From a virus: 36,695 nt of DNA. The notes beneath the pieces are model-generated. The model ran no database searches. It was given only the letters and a program-made list of their open reading frames with translations, and was not told where the DNA came from. Below, one piece after another: positions 15,952 through 22,773 of the stretch. How positions within the stretch are numbered: position 1 is the first letter of the stretch; every line of letters begins with the position of its first letter. The stretch is from IMG/VR virus record IMGVR_UViG_3300020000_000044, positions 1 to 36,695 of that record. One strand, given 5' to 3'. Position numbers and translations under genes: made by a program.

Positions 15952-16094
15952 AATTGTTCAATATGTTTTAAAGAATCATTCTGTATTTTCGTAAGAGTAC
16001 CTAAATAAATTACACAACCCGTTAAAATAATACAATTAATGATCATGCAGATACCGGCGACAAGTAGATTTCTAGATGTGTAAAATTCTTTCAT
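15930..16094 (-). CDS. Small membrane protein (54 aa) overlapping the next membrane gene
   Basis: A 54-codon ORF, MKEFYTSRNLLVAGICMIIN, then CIILTGCVIYLG: one transmembrane helix followed by a short polar helix. AAGGAAT precedes the ATG. The C-terminus overlaps the 63-aa membrane gene in another frame. An LTGC motif resembles a lipobox but lies inside the membrane helix, so lipidation is doubtful. Two adjacent overlapping small membrane genes invite comparison with holin or spanin pairs; unproven. Confidence 0.58.
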   Translation of the reverse strand: MKEFYTSRNLLVAGICMIINCIILTGCVIYLGTLTKIQNDSLKHIEQLCRDIKA

Positions 16095-16251
16095 CTAAGG
16101 ATTCCTTTTTTCGTTTAACAAATTTTGCATAGCACTCAGAGCTACAAAAGTGATTCTTTTTTCTTTTGTATTGTGATCTTTTTTGATGGGTGACTTGATC
16201 ACAAAAATCGCAATTAAATTTTACACGTCCTTTTGGTAGATTATTATTCAT
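16072..16251 (-). CDS. Small treble-clef zinc-finger protein (59 aa)
   Basis: A 59-aa protein with C-D-F-C ... K-R-x-x-Y-K-R-K-K-N-H-F-C-S-S-E-C, a treble-clef finger of the sort often found at the front of phage HNH endonucleases, here with no nuclease behind it. The start 16251 overlaps the stop of the 396-aa zinc-finger gene (ATGAATAA), which fits coupled translation better than the longer in-frame start at 16290, which has no ribosome site. Confidence 0.68.
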   Translation of the reverse strand: MNNNLPKGRVKFNCDFCDQVTHQKRSQYKRKKNHFCSSECYAKFVKRKKESLDERILHI

Positions 16252-17434
16252 TTTTATTGCCGTTGAATTGCTTGATTTTGTTTTTTTCATAATTAATTTT
16301 TGCCATTTTTTTTCTCTTTTCTAAATTATTTACCCTATATTTTTCTTGAGAAGCAATGTAAGCATCTCTTTTGCAATTCTCACAAAAGGGGCGTCCTAGT
16401 TTTTTTGCTAATACTTCTTTCCCGCATTTAAAACAATTTTTAATAACTTCAGTAATTCTAGCTATTTCACGTGGTAAACTATTGAATCTTTTACGCTGAT
16501 GATTAGTATTACAAATCTGGCATCGTCTCAAACCATTAATGTAAGGATGCCCATTGATACAGTGAGTTTTAAAAGGTTTTTTCAATCCATGTTTTTTCAC
16601 ATATTTTTCGATTGTTACTTCATGCAGATTAAATAATGCTCCGATTTCTTTATGTGTTTTATTTAATCCTTTTAATCTAGCAATCTCATCAACAAAAAAT
16701 TTATTCTTAGGTAAAAAACTATGTTTTGCTTGTACTTCATAAGGTAAAGCACAAACTAAATCATATTCTTTCAAAGCAAAATCAACATTCTCTTTTCTGA
16801 ATATTCTATATTGGCTTATCGATGGAATCTGATGATGATATTTGTCTATTATGTCATAAGGATGCAATTGTTCTTTTTTCGCTAATTCTAAAATGTTGAA
16901 ATAATCATCATTAGTCCAATATTCATAAGTAGATTTTTCTCTATTAAATTTTAAATTTCTTTTGCTAATAAGTTTAGTTTTTGAAACATTTGTGATAGAT
17001 ACTGATTTTCTAAACGGCTGAAATCTTTGGTTTTTAGCTTTACTTTGCATGTATTTAAGTTGTTCTTCGTTTGGTGGTTGCCATATACCTGTTTCTAACA
17101 TTTTTAGAGCATTCTCTCTTATCAGTCTACTTGTATTTTCTCCAGATAATCCTCTTAGATAAGGTAAGCCATATTGTTCTTTATATGCTTCAACGTTTGT
17201 TCCATGTATCCCAAGATGCGAACATAAAGACTTAAAACTTCTACCGCATAATAAACATATAATTTTGTCTCCAGACAAATATAAATCTATTTCTTCTTTT
17301 GTTTGAAAAACTTTTTCTATTGGGTAACCAGGCATCACCTTGCGTCTATTGCGATTCTTCCATTCATTAATTTTTTGTTGTTTGCTCATCAACCCACTAT
17401 TATGAGGAATTTTACCTGTTAATTCATAACTCAT
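16244..17434 (-). CDS. MucR-like zinc-finger / HTH protein, homing-endonuclease-like
   Basis: A 396-aa protein built from DNA- and zinc-binding modules. Residues about 58-112 (ICLLCGRSFKSLCSHLGIHG, then YKEQYGLP, LRGLS) are a MucR/Ros-type C2H2 finger. Residues about 225-290 hold a helix-turn-helix (GLNKTHKEIGALFNLHEVTI). Then comes a C-x3-GHPYI-x2-LRRCQIC knuckle (about 293-315), and last C-F-K-C...C-E-N-C (about 343-365). No HNH, GIY-YIG or LAGLIDADG core is evident. Proteins with this knuckle set are often annotated as HNH-like homing proteins in phages. It shares four bases with the gene upstream. Role: DNA-binding mobile or regulatory protein, unresolved. Confidence 0.72.
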   Translation of the reverse strand: MSYELTGKIPHNSGLMSKQQKINEWKNRNRRKVMPGYPIEKVFQTKEEIDLYLSGDKIICLLCGRSFKSLCSHLGIHGTNVEAYKEQYGLPYLRGLSGENTSRLIRENALKMLETGIWQPPNEEQLKYMQSKAKNQRFQPFRKSVSITNVSKTKLISKRNLKFNREKSTYEYWTNDDYFNILELAKKEQLHPYDIIDKYHHQIPSISQYRIFRKENVDFALKEYDLVCALPYEVQAKHSFLPKNKFFVDEIARLKGLNKTHKEIGALFNLHEVTIEKYVKKHGLKKPFKTHCINGHPYINGLRRCQICNTNHQRKRFNSLPREIARITEVIKNCFKCGKEVLAKKLGRPFCENCKRDAYIASQEKYRVNNLEKRKKMAKINYEKNKIKQFNGNKNE

Positions 17435-17622
17435 AAGTGCCTCTTTGATGATTTGAATATTTTCGATCTTTTTTGAGCAACATGATTACCATTAATTTTA
17501 TGAGTTTCATATTCATAATTTAAACGTTGATATTCTTTATCATATACTGGTTTTATGCCAGTCAATTGAGTAGCTAAATCTTGTAATTCCTTTATTTTCT
17601 CAAGTTTCACAAAATCCTCCAT
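17431..17622 (-). CDS. Small hypothetical protein (63 aa)
   Basis: A 63-aa charged protein (MEDFVKLEKIKELQDLATQL and onward), overlapping the start of the MucR-like gene by four bases. Its leader contains two inverted repeats (17659-17710). It heads the cluster running down to about 12.7 kb. Function unknown. Confidence 0.65.
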   Translation of the reverse strand: MEDFVKLEKIKELQDLATQLTGIKPVYDKEYQRLNYEYETHKINGNHVAQKRSKIFKSSKRHL

Positions 17623-17658
17623 GATAACTATTCTATGTATAAATACTGTAGTTTATTA

Positions 17659-17710
17659 CGTAATATGGAATATTACGGTATTTTCAGTTATTCGGGATTA
17701 CCGAATAACT
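17659..17710 (-). promoter_or_regulatory. Tandem inverted repeats in operon leader
   Basis: CGTAATA-TGGAA-TATTACG (17659-17677) and AGTTATTCGG-GATTA-CCGAATAACT (17686-17710), both perfect, 8 bases apart, in the gap between 17622 and 17789. No T-tract follows on either strand, so they look like operators or leader hairpins rather than simple terminators. Confidence 0.55.
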
Positions 17711-17788
17711 CATTTCTGACTAGCGATAATGTTTCTTATGTATAGTTAGAAACAATTCGTCACAATTCAATTTCATAGTGATACCATT

Positions 17789-18199
17789 TTAATCTTCCCT
17801 AACATTTGGTTTCCTTTTGTCGATATTCTGAAACGGTTTCCCAGCGATTTTCTTTATGCCGCCTTTATGTTCATCATGATTCAATGCTGGCATGTCGAGA
17901 TATAATCTCAATCCGTGGTGAACTTCTTCGAATAAGTCTCTGCCTGAATGTTCAGCATCAGGAAATTTTTTGCCGACTATGCAACTAAAATTAAATAGAT
18001 GACAAAATAAATGAGATGATATTGTATTTAAAAAAGTCATAGCACCTGAGTAGCCAAGATCGCCAACTTTTTCATCTTCATGAAACAATTTTTTACATTG
18101 TTCGATGATATCATTGGCTTGTGTTTGTGCTATTTTTTTAGCTAAGCCTTGGATGTATATATATAAATGGGGCAAATCATTATCGTGAACTACTTTCAT
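17789..18199 (-). CDS. Hypothetical protein (136 aa)
   Basis: A 136-aa protein starting MKVVHDNDLPHLYIYIQGLA, with several His and Cys (HLFCHLFNFSC) and an acidic/histidine-rich C-terminal half. No family recognised. It is the last gene of the cluster running down from about 19.4 kb, and the inverted-repeat region follows it. Confidence 0.68.
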   Translation of the reverse strand: MKVVHDNDLPHLYIYIQGLAKKIAQTQANDIIEQCKKLFHEDEKVGDLGYSGAMTFLNTISSHLFCHLFNFSCIVGKKFPDAEHSGRDLFEEVHHGLRLYLDMPALNHDEHKGGIKKIAGKPFQNIDKRKPNVRED

Positions 18200-18204
18200 T
18201 TTTG

Positions 18205-18378
18205 TTATTCCATTTGTAGCATTTTATTATGATAAGCTTCATTAAATAAATCGAATAATTCGACGGTTGTAACAAAACGTACACCATATTTACTGTTCAG
18301 TACGATTTGATTATTTTCAGCTATTAGGCAAAAATATTCGGTTTCTTGCTCATTATAAAATTTTAAAGTTATTTTCAT
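18205..18378 (-). CDS. Small hypothetical protein (57 aa)
   Basis: A 57-codon ORF, MKITLKFYNEQETEYFCLIA and onward, whose ATG overlaps the stop of the upstream 82-aa gene as TAATG. Predicted alpha/beta, acidic. Coupling and codon pattern support it as a real gene; function unknown. Confidence 0.6.
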   Translation of the reverse strand: MKITLKFYNEQETEYFCLIAENNQIVLNSKYGVRFVTTVELFDLFNEAYHNKMLQME

Positions 18379-18626
18379 TAATGTTCCGTATTATGATCGC
18401 AGGAAGTTTTTTTAAAGCTATCAGCATGATTAATAATCTCTGTAAAATTATCTTTTGCTAGAGAAATGCATTCAATGAGTTTATGGATTTGCTGTGTAAT
18501 GCTTTCGATAGCGTCACACTGGCCTTTAAAATAGTCTTTGACTGAAGCACGCGAATGCTCACAGTCAAAAGCACCATCGTTTTTAAGGTTATCAAGTAAG
18601 TGTTCAATTTCACATTCTGTTGTCAT
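18378..18626 (-). CDS. Hypothetical helical protein (82 aa)
   Basis: An 82-aa acidic, helical protein with five Cys (CEIEHLL, FDCEHS, GQCDAI, ECISLA, SCDHN). ATGA overlap with the 41-aa gene upstream and TAATG overlap with the 57-aa gene downstream place it in a coupled chain. Function unknown. Confidence 0.66.
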   Translation of the reverse strand: MTTECEIEHLLDNLKNDGAFDCEHSRASVKDYFKGQCDAIESITQQIHKLIECISLAKDNFTEIINHADSFKKTSCDHNTEH

Positions 18627-18748
18627 AGTGTTCGCTCTCTGTTCCTTCGTCTTAAATCATCGTCATACCATTCTTGGTATTCTGATACCGGTTCTATGGG
18701 TTCAGGGTTTTCATAATAATCATTATCTTCGATGGCTCTCGTGTTCAT
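18623..18748 (-). CDS. Very small acidic protein (41 aa)
   Basis: A 41-codon ORF, MNTRAIEDNDYYENPEPIEP, then VSEYQEWYDDD and an Arg-rich end. It is joined on both sides by ATGA overlaps (18745-18748 and 18623-18626), the main evidence that it is translated. Function unknown. Confidence 0.55.
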   Translation of the reverse strand: MNTRAIEDNDYYENPEPIEPVSEYQEWYDDDLRRRNRERTL

Positions 18749-18942
18749 AAGGGGTCATCTCCGGCATAAAATTTACCCGCACTTTCATAGCCTAGATTGC
18801 ATTCGTGAATGTAAGCGCCTTTAAATTGGCTTGCAAATTTTCTGGCATCGTCTAGGCTTTTAAAAGCATGTTTTAAATATGGTTTTTTTTTGTCGTTAGG
18901 ATTCATTCCATAAACGACAAAAACAATTTGTTTTTCTTCCAT
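18745..18942 (-). CDS. Small hypothetical protein (65 aa)
   Basis: Predicted alpha/beta protein starting MEEKQIVFVVYGMNPNDKKK, with KSLDDARKFASQFKGAYIHE. The start 18942 has AGGA six bases upstream; the ORF can be extended in frame to 18987 but without a ribosome site. Overlaps the 41-aa gene by ATGA. Function unknown. Confidence 0.62.
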   Translation of the reverse strand: MEEKQIVFVVYGMNPNDKKKPYLKHAFKSLDDARKFASQFKGAYIHECNLGYESAGKFYAGDDPL

Positions 18943-18953
18943 GTGCATTCCTG

Positions 18954-19217
18954 TTAAATCTGTGTCGGCTTCATGACAGTTTCCCATATTGCCTCATTCC
19001 TTTTTTGCAACTCTATAATCTGAAAAGATTGAAAGTTGACTTGTAATTGAAAATCACTTTTCATGCGTTCCATGCTTTCTTCTATTTTACGCTGTCTCAC
19101 TCTAAGATCGGTCATAAGTTCATAAGTAGACTTAGCGTGATCTTTCAAAATAACAATTTGATTACAAATTTCTTCTATAGCTTCAGAAATTGTTTTTGCT
19201 AATTTCTCTACTGACAT
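18954..19217 (-). CDS. Coiled-coil protein (87 aa)
   Basis: An 87-aa protein starting MSVEKLAKTISEAIEEI, almost wholly helical with heptad-like spacing (RQRKIEESMERMKSDFQLQV). AAGGATTTCA precedes the ATG at 19217, eleven bases below the stop of the secreted Cys-rich peptide gene. Function unknown; oligomerisation is likely. Confidence 0.66.
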   Translation of the reverse strand: MSVEKLAKTISEAIEEICNQIVILKDHAKSTYELMTDLRVRQRKIEESMERMKSDFQLQVNFQSFQIIELQKRNEAIWETVMKPTQI

Positions 19218-19228
19218 TGAAATCCTTA

Positions 19229-19378
19229 TTATTGTGTGCAAACCGTGTTACACGTATTTGATCCGGCAATTTCTGTACAGTAAGTGTTGCAATTTTGTTG
19301 AGTTTGCTTCGTATAATCTGTATATGCGAAAGCGGATGTTGAAGCGATTAATAATACTATTGATAATAGTTTTTTCAT
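19229..19378 (-). CDS. Secreted cysteine-rich peptide (49 aa)
   Basis: MKKLLSIVLLIASTSAFA-Y is a clear Sec signal peptide with cleavage after residue 18. The mature 31-residue peptide has four Cys (NCNTYC, NTC, TVC) that could form two disulphides, and many Thr, Asn and Gln. A strong GAGGAG site lies seven bases before the ATG. It would act in the periplasm or outside the cell. No family recognised; envelope modification or exclusion is a guess. Confidence 0.72.
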   Translation of the reverse strand: MKKLLSIVLLIASTSAFAYTDYTKQTQQNCNTYCTEIAGSNTCNTVCTQ

Positions 19379-19401
19379 TGTGTTACTCCTCGTTGGTTGT
19401 G

Positions 19402-19596
19402 TTAAATCTCATTTTCTTTTAAAGCATATTCTCTGACTATATAATATAAATTTTTAGCTATCATTTCTTCGGATATATTTTTATTAACAATTGCTGTAGC
19501 TGTTAATTCGTTATTGTTGCAATGAGGTGGTAGTTCAAATCGTTTTTCTAACCAACGAATATCTTTTATTATTTGATTCAATTGTTCTATGATCAT
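19402..19596 (-). CDS. Small hypothetical protein (64 aa)
   Basis: A helical protein starting MIIEQLNQIIKDIRWLEKRF, then ELPPHCNNNEL. The start 19596 has GGAAT about eight bases upstream; the in-frame extension to 19665 has no ribosome site. The following gene is the Cys-rich secreted peptide. Function unknown. Confidence 0.58.
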   Translation of the reverse strand: MIIEQLNQIIKDIRWLEKRFELPPHCNNNELTATAIVNKNISEEMIAKNLYYIVREYALKENEI

Positions 19597-19689
19597 TTTT
19601 AATTCCGACACATTAATATAAAAAACAGTATTAAAGACACCCAAGGCGGCGCGATAAATAGACATACTATAAATATCAAGAACATCATT

Positions 19690-19875
19690 TTATTTAACTT
19701 CGTCTATCAATTTTTTTAATAATTGTAAGTTTTTAGTGTTATATACAAAACTTAACATTTTTCGCATAGTATCTTCATCACTGCCATAATTAATAAAACT
19801 CGCAAATGCTTTTATTTTATTAGTGTGATATTTAATCATTTGGTTAACTTCTTTTTCTGTAATCTCGATATTCAT
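19690..19875 (-). CDS. Small hypothetical protein (61 aa)
   Basis: A 61-aa helical protein (MNIEITEKEVNQMIKYHTNK and onward). The ATG at 19875 has GAGGAC upstream and lies about 28 bases below the -10 box of a promoter that overlaps operator copy 1 (19903-19936). It is thus the first gene of a separately controlled leftward unit. Function unknown. Confidence 0.66.
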   Translation of the reverse strand: MNIEITEKEVNQMIKYHTNKIKAFASFINYGSDEDTMRKMLSFVYNTKNLQLLKKLIDEVK

Positions 19876-19902
19876 ATTTATGTCCTCGTTTCTAATAAGG
19901 AC

Positions 19903-19936
19903 AATATACAATTAATAACGCTCTCTAGCAAGCGTT
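19903..19936 (-). promoter_or_regulatory. Leftward promoter with operator-like motif, copy 1
   Basis: On the - strand: -35 TTGCTA (19931-19926), 17-bp spacer, -10 TATATT (19908-19903). The -35 is embedded in AACGCTTGCTAGAGAGCGTT (19936-19917), a palindromic 20-mer repeated at 20667 and 23331. A regulator bound here would cover the -35. Confidence 0.65.
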
Positions 19937-19950
19937 ATTTAACAATTATT

Positions 19951-20103
19951 TTAGCTCTCATTTTGACCATAGTTTTTATCACACCTGACGCTTTCAAAAG
20001 TTACAGCATTCAACCGCTGTATATCTTCTGTCACGTAATGTAACCAACATAAACAAAAAACAACCATCACAAAAACGATAAAATCCAATATTGTCCTAGC
20101 CAT
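19951..20103 (-). CDS. Small membrane protein (50 aa)
   Basis: A 50-codon ORF starting MARTILDFIVFVMVVFCLCW: one N-terminal transmembrane helix and a short polar tail. AAGG lies just before the ATG, nine bases after the stop of the SpeD-like gene, so the two are co-transcribed. Function unknown; a holin or toxin-like role cannot be excluded. Confidence 0.57.
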   Translation of the reverse strand: MARTILDFIVFVMVVFCLCWLHYVTEDIQRLNAVTFESVRCDKNYGQNES

Positions 20104-20112
20104 TCCTTAGCC

Positions 20113-20469
20113 TCACTCAATAAATTTAGTGTTCCGATCGACTGATGTTTCATCCGTGTCAAAAAATTGTTGTGTAAAATCCAATAGGGTGGTGATATCA
20201 AAAGGGCATTCTGAGAAGATAGCAATATGACCCACGCAATGATCGACTATAAAATAACCGGCTATTAATGCGAACTGCCCCATTTGATGCATTTGTATGG
20301 TGTTACGCTCATGATTATTAAATTGTGCAATGGCACAATCGCCATGCCGTTCTATGTTAAGTTTCTTGCATAGCTGGATAACGTATTCTTGGATCTTCTC
20401 TTTGCTTTTGATAACGGTTGCATCACAATGTTTTAGATCAACACTTACATCAATTGCCCATATCTTCAT
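20113..20469 (-). CDS. S-adenosylmethionine decarboxylase-like protein (SpeD fold), lacking the usual serine
   Basis: A 118-aa protein matching the compact SpeD-like family seen in phages: K-I-W-A-I-D-V-S-V-D-L-K-H-C at the start, LCKKLNIERHGD near 33-44, and HIAIFSECPFD (81-91) followed by a FTQQFF helix. In true AdoMet decarboxylases a Ser in an E-S-H motif makes the pyruvoyl cofactor; here the matching region reads FALIAGYFIVDH, with no Ser. It may be catalytically altered or a non-enzymatic homologue. The start 20469 follows AGGTGAATATC and overlaps the HTH gene. Assigned by pattern recognition, not alignment. Confidence 0.6.
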   Translation of the reverse strand: MKIWAIDVSVDLKHCDATVIKSKEKIQEYVIQLCKKLNIERHGDCAIAQFNNHERNTIQMHQMGQFALIAGYFIVDHCVGHIAIFSECPFDITTLLDFTQQFFDTDETSVDRNTKFIE

Positions 20470-20474
20470 GATAT

Positions 20475-20663
20475 TCACCTATCCGTTTTTCGTGTTCCGT
20501 TAATACTACGTCTACGTTTAAAACTTTTAAGATCTTTTTCATCAATCACATAACAGCGACCAATTTTTTTACATTTTATTAAACCCTCGCGTATCAATCG
20601 TCTTATATGCGTGTGATGGAATCCGTATTTTTTTGCAACTTCTTTCGGACTTATTAGAGCCAT
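20475..20663 (-). CDS. Small MerR/excisionase-type HTH protein (62 aa)
   Basis: MALISPKEVAKKYGFHHTHI, then RRLIREGLIKCKKIGRCYVI and DEKDLKSFKRRR: the standard helix-turn-helix 17/excisionase layout (recognition helix, wing, final basic helix). In phages such proteins act as excisionases or transcription regulators. No integrase is visible, so regulation is more likely. Its ribosome site AGAGGTG lies inside operator copy 2, which suggests it is itself regulated and may autoregulate. The SpeD-like gene follows with an overlap. Confidence 0.78.
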   Translation of the reverse strand: MALISPKEVAKKYGFHHTHIRRLIREGLIKCKKIGRCYVIDEKDLKSFKRRRSINGTRKTDR

Positions 20664-20666
20664 TTT

Positions 20667-20686
20667 TACACCTCTTAGCAAGCGTT
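20667..20686 (-). promoter_or_regulatory. Operator-like motif, copy 2, over the HTH gene ribosome site
   Basis: AACGCTTGCTAAGAGGTGTA on the - strand, matching copies 1 and 3 over the first 11 bases and covering the SD (AGAGGTG) just before the HTH gene. Unlike the other copies, the position 17 bp downstream of TTGCTA falls inside the coding region (TCTAAT), so here the motif probably acts as an operator or RNA site below an upstream promoter. Confidence 0.5.
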
Positions 20687-20771
20687 AAATAATATCATAG
20701 CATCATGATACAAAGTATGATTAAATGACATAATCCTTACGGATGGGTGATCAATAGCTTGGTAACCTAGA

Positions 20772-20799
20772 AACCCGCCTTTACACGGGGCGGGTTTTT
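20772..20799. terminator. Rho-independent terminator after the recombination operon
   Basis: AACCCGCC (20772-20779), nine-base loop, GGCGGGTT (20789-20796) with T5 on the + strand and three T on the - strand. It lies directly below the Bet gene stop, so it likely ends the leftward 20.8-23.3 kb operon; the better T-tract on + may also block antisense transcription. Confidence 0.8.
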
Positions 20800-20809
20800 A
20801 AATTCGGTG

Positions 20810-21739
20810 TTAACCTTCAGACTTTTTAATCTCTATAACTCTTTTTCGATAAATTCCAGATAATTGACTATGTTCTTCTTTGCTTATAGGCAAACTTGAA
20901 ATAAGTGATGCTACATCATTAAGCGCGTCAATAGTTTGTGAATCTTGCATCTTATTTTTAATATCATCAAATGTATATTGAGGAGCGCTAGATGGAGCAA
21001 TAGATACAGGATCAACAGGCACATTGCCAGGCGGTGTTTGTGTCGCAATTTCAGTAGTAGCGCTAGCACTATAAGTTACCTCACCGGTTTCGTTGTCTAC
21101 AGTTTCACCCTCATAAACATTTAACGATTCATTCAATTGTTTGGACTTTGGTTTATGATCTCCAATTCTATCATCCGGCATTTCTTCGGGCGAATAGGTG
21201 TGAGAGCATGTTTGATCAGCCATGCGGATTGCTTGCGCTTCGGCAACCTTTTTAATCATGGTGGCCTTTTTGCCTTTCCAGACGGATTGATTTGTATCGT
21301 ATTCGTTTAGCTCTGTAAACACGTAATGGGGTATACGTGAGCTTTTCATATAGACAATGCAATAAGCTCCTATGAGCGTTCCCCGATTTTTAAAGTTTGG
21401 TATATGCTTAACATGACCTGCGATAAGATCTACATTAAATTCGTCATTTGAAAAGACAGCATCAACGATATGTCCCTCATAATTAGGATTACCAGAAATA
21501 ATTTTTCTGTACCCATCACGGCCTACGAAAATTTGAGCAGCTGCGCTTTTGTCATATTTAACTAGCCATATCTCACGCATGAACGGATTTAAACCGGTGG
21601 CTATACCTAGTTGAACAAAAATTTCAAACTCTTCCTGAGTCGCAAGTTTTGCGAACATGTCCTTGATAGTCTTAAGTTGCTTTTCATCTTTCCACATGCA
21701 CAAAACTTTGCTTTCGTTTAGCGCTAGTTCATTCGTCAT
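20810..21739 (-). CDS. bet: Bet/RecT-family single-strand annealing recombinase
   Basis: A 309-aa protein of the lambda Bet type. Residues about 30-75 (LATQEEFEIFVQLGIATGLN, PFMREIWLVKYD) and 80-100 (IFVGRDGYRKIISGNPNYEG) are diagnostic for the Bet family, followed by KKATMIKKVAEAQAIRMADQ near 175. The C-terminal third (from about 200) is Thr/Pro/Ser-rich and variable, as usual. It anneals complementary strands and works with the exonuclease encoded two genes upstream; together they form a Red/RecET-like module used for recombination-dependent replication and end repair. Overlaps the 65-aa gene by 11 bases. Confidence 0.93.
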   Translation of the reverse strand: MTNELALNESKVLCMWKDEKQLKTIKDMFAKLATQEEFEIFVQLGIATGLNPFMREIWLVKYDKSAAAQIFVGRDGYRKIISGNPNYEGHIVDAVFSNDEFNVDLIAGHVKHIPNFKNRGTLIGAYCIVYMKSSRIPHYVFTELNEYDTNQSVWKGKKATMIKKVAEAQAIRMADQTCSHTYSPEEMPDDRIGDHKPKSKQLNESLNVYEGETVDNETGEVTYSASATTEIATQTPPGNVPVDPVSIAPSSAPQYTFDDIKNKMQDSQTIDALNDVASLISSLPISKEEHSQLSGIYRKRVIEIKKSEG

Positions 21740-21926
21740 TCTTCACCTCATTTTTATAGTAAATTACGTTAACATATAAAGCGGCTGCTTTTGTAATATC
21801 AAAAAGGCTCCGATATATTTGATCATTAGTTAAAGGAACAGTTTTAATATTATTTAACAATTCTGATAATTGCCCTAATGTCTGTCCATAAGCTAATGAT
21901 AATTTTTCATTCCTTACGTCACTCAT
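21729..21926 (-). CDS. Small hypothetical protein between exonuclease and Bet (65 aa)
   Basis: A helical 65-aa protein starting MSDVRNEKLSLAYGQTLGQL, overlapping the exonuclease gene by eight bases and Bet by eleven. The position suggests an accessory of the recombination module (a nuclease-inhibitor or single-strand-binding partner is common here), but no motif proves it. The start 21926 is preferred over the longer in-frame ORF for its coupled overlap. Confidence 0.65.
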   Translation of the reverse strand: MSDVRNEKLSLAYGQTLGQLSELLNNIKTVPLTNDQIYRSLFDITKAAALYVNVIYYKNEVKNDE

Positions 21927-22773
21927 TGTCAAAAGTCCTATAGGCATAATTGGGAATGTCTAAATCTTCAACCACTTCAGGATATGACGGCCATTCGTTT
22001 GTACGAATACATTCGGCATAAACCTCTGCGGCTTTCTTGTACTCTAAAACACCTTGCATGATGGCTGATTGATTAAGTACATAACATCGTACAAAGTGCG
22101 GGGGGTTCTTATCGACAACGAATAAGATAACTTGGTTGTAATCTCTGCCAGTCAGCGCCTTTAAACCAGCACATGCAAGCGCCGCTTGTCGATGATACCC
22201 ATATTCAGCAACCGCCCTTGAAAATGCTTGAAGCGTACTATCTTTGGTGGTCTTAAGATCGATGATAAGATCATGGGTGTAGAAATCCGGTCGGGATCTT
22301 AGTAAAACGTTATGATCTTCGTCGATCCATGCTAATGAATGCTCAATGTGAATGGGTGAGTTTTCTTTGTTCACCTTAGCCATTAAGTTTTTCCAGACCT
22401 GATGACCTGTTACGGCCTTTGACATATCTTGTACAATTTTAAACTCATCTTTGTCTAAAATCATCTTGCTACCGGCTTGCTTTAACATTCCTTCATGGGC
22501 TGCCTTTCCTAGATTGCTATTACGTTTAGGAATTTCCTGCACCATGAAAAATCGCTTACTAAATTCGAGCGGTTCAAAGCATGCAGTATGAACGGCAGTG
22601 CCTAGATTAAAGGCGTCTGTATCTTTATGCTCCACATTATCTTCATGATAACGAAAGTTCGCAGGGCAAGACGGGGGTAGCAATAGACTCATCTTCGAAT
22701 TGCTTAAACCTTCTGACTTGTGGTAATCCTCGTTAGAGAGATCGGGGTATATACCTGGTTTAGTGATTAACAT
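21919..22773 (-). CDS. RecE-like 5'-3' exonuclease (PD-(D/E)XK, DUF3799 type)
   Basis: A 284-aa protein. The N-terminus (IYPDLSNEDYHKSEGLSNSK) and FNLGTAVHTACFEP are typical of the DUF3799/RecE C-terminal exonuclease family. Catalytic residues are visible as RSRPDFY, then LIIDLKTTKD (D-x-K) about residues 160-180, and the YHRQAALA helix (Q-x-x-x-A/Y motif) about 197. It degrades the 5' strand of duplex ends to give 3' tails for the Bet protein encoded next. The gene overlaps its neighbours on both sides. Confidence 0.92.
   Translation of the reverse strand: MLITKPGIYPDLSNEDYHKSEGLSNSKMSLLLPPSCPANFRYHEDNVEHKDTDAFNLGTAVHTACFEPLEFSKRFFMVQEIPKRNSNLGKAAHEGMLKQAGSKMILDKDEFKIVQDMSKAVTGHQVWKNLMAKVNKENSPIHIEHSLAWIDEDHNVLLRSRPDFYTHDLIIDLKTTKDSTLQAFSRAVAEYGYHRQAALACAGLKALTGRDYNQVILFVVDKNPPHFVRCYVLNQSAIMQGVLEYKKAAEVYAECIRTNEWPSYPEVVEDLDIPNYAYRTFDNE

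Noticed and set aside
15930-16094. Rz/Rz1 spanin pair with 15760-15951
   Set aside because: The LTGC motif lies within the membrane helix and there is no Pro-rich lipoprotein; the region is not next to an endolysin.
20475-20663. Excisionase as proof of a temperate phage
   Set aside because: The fold is right, but no integrase or attachment site is visible in an almost complete genome, so the protein is just as likely a regulator.
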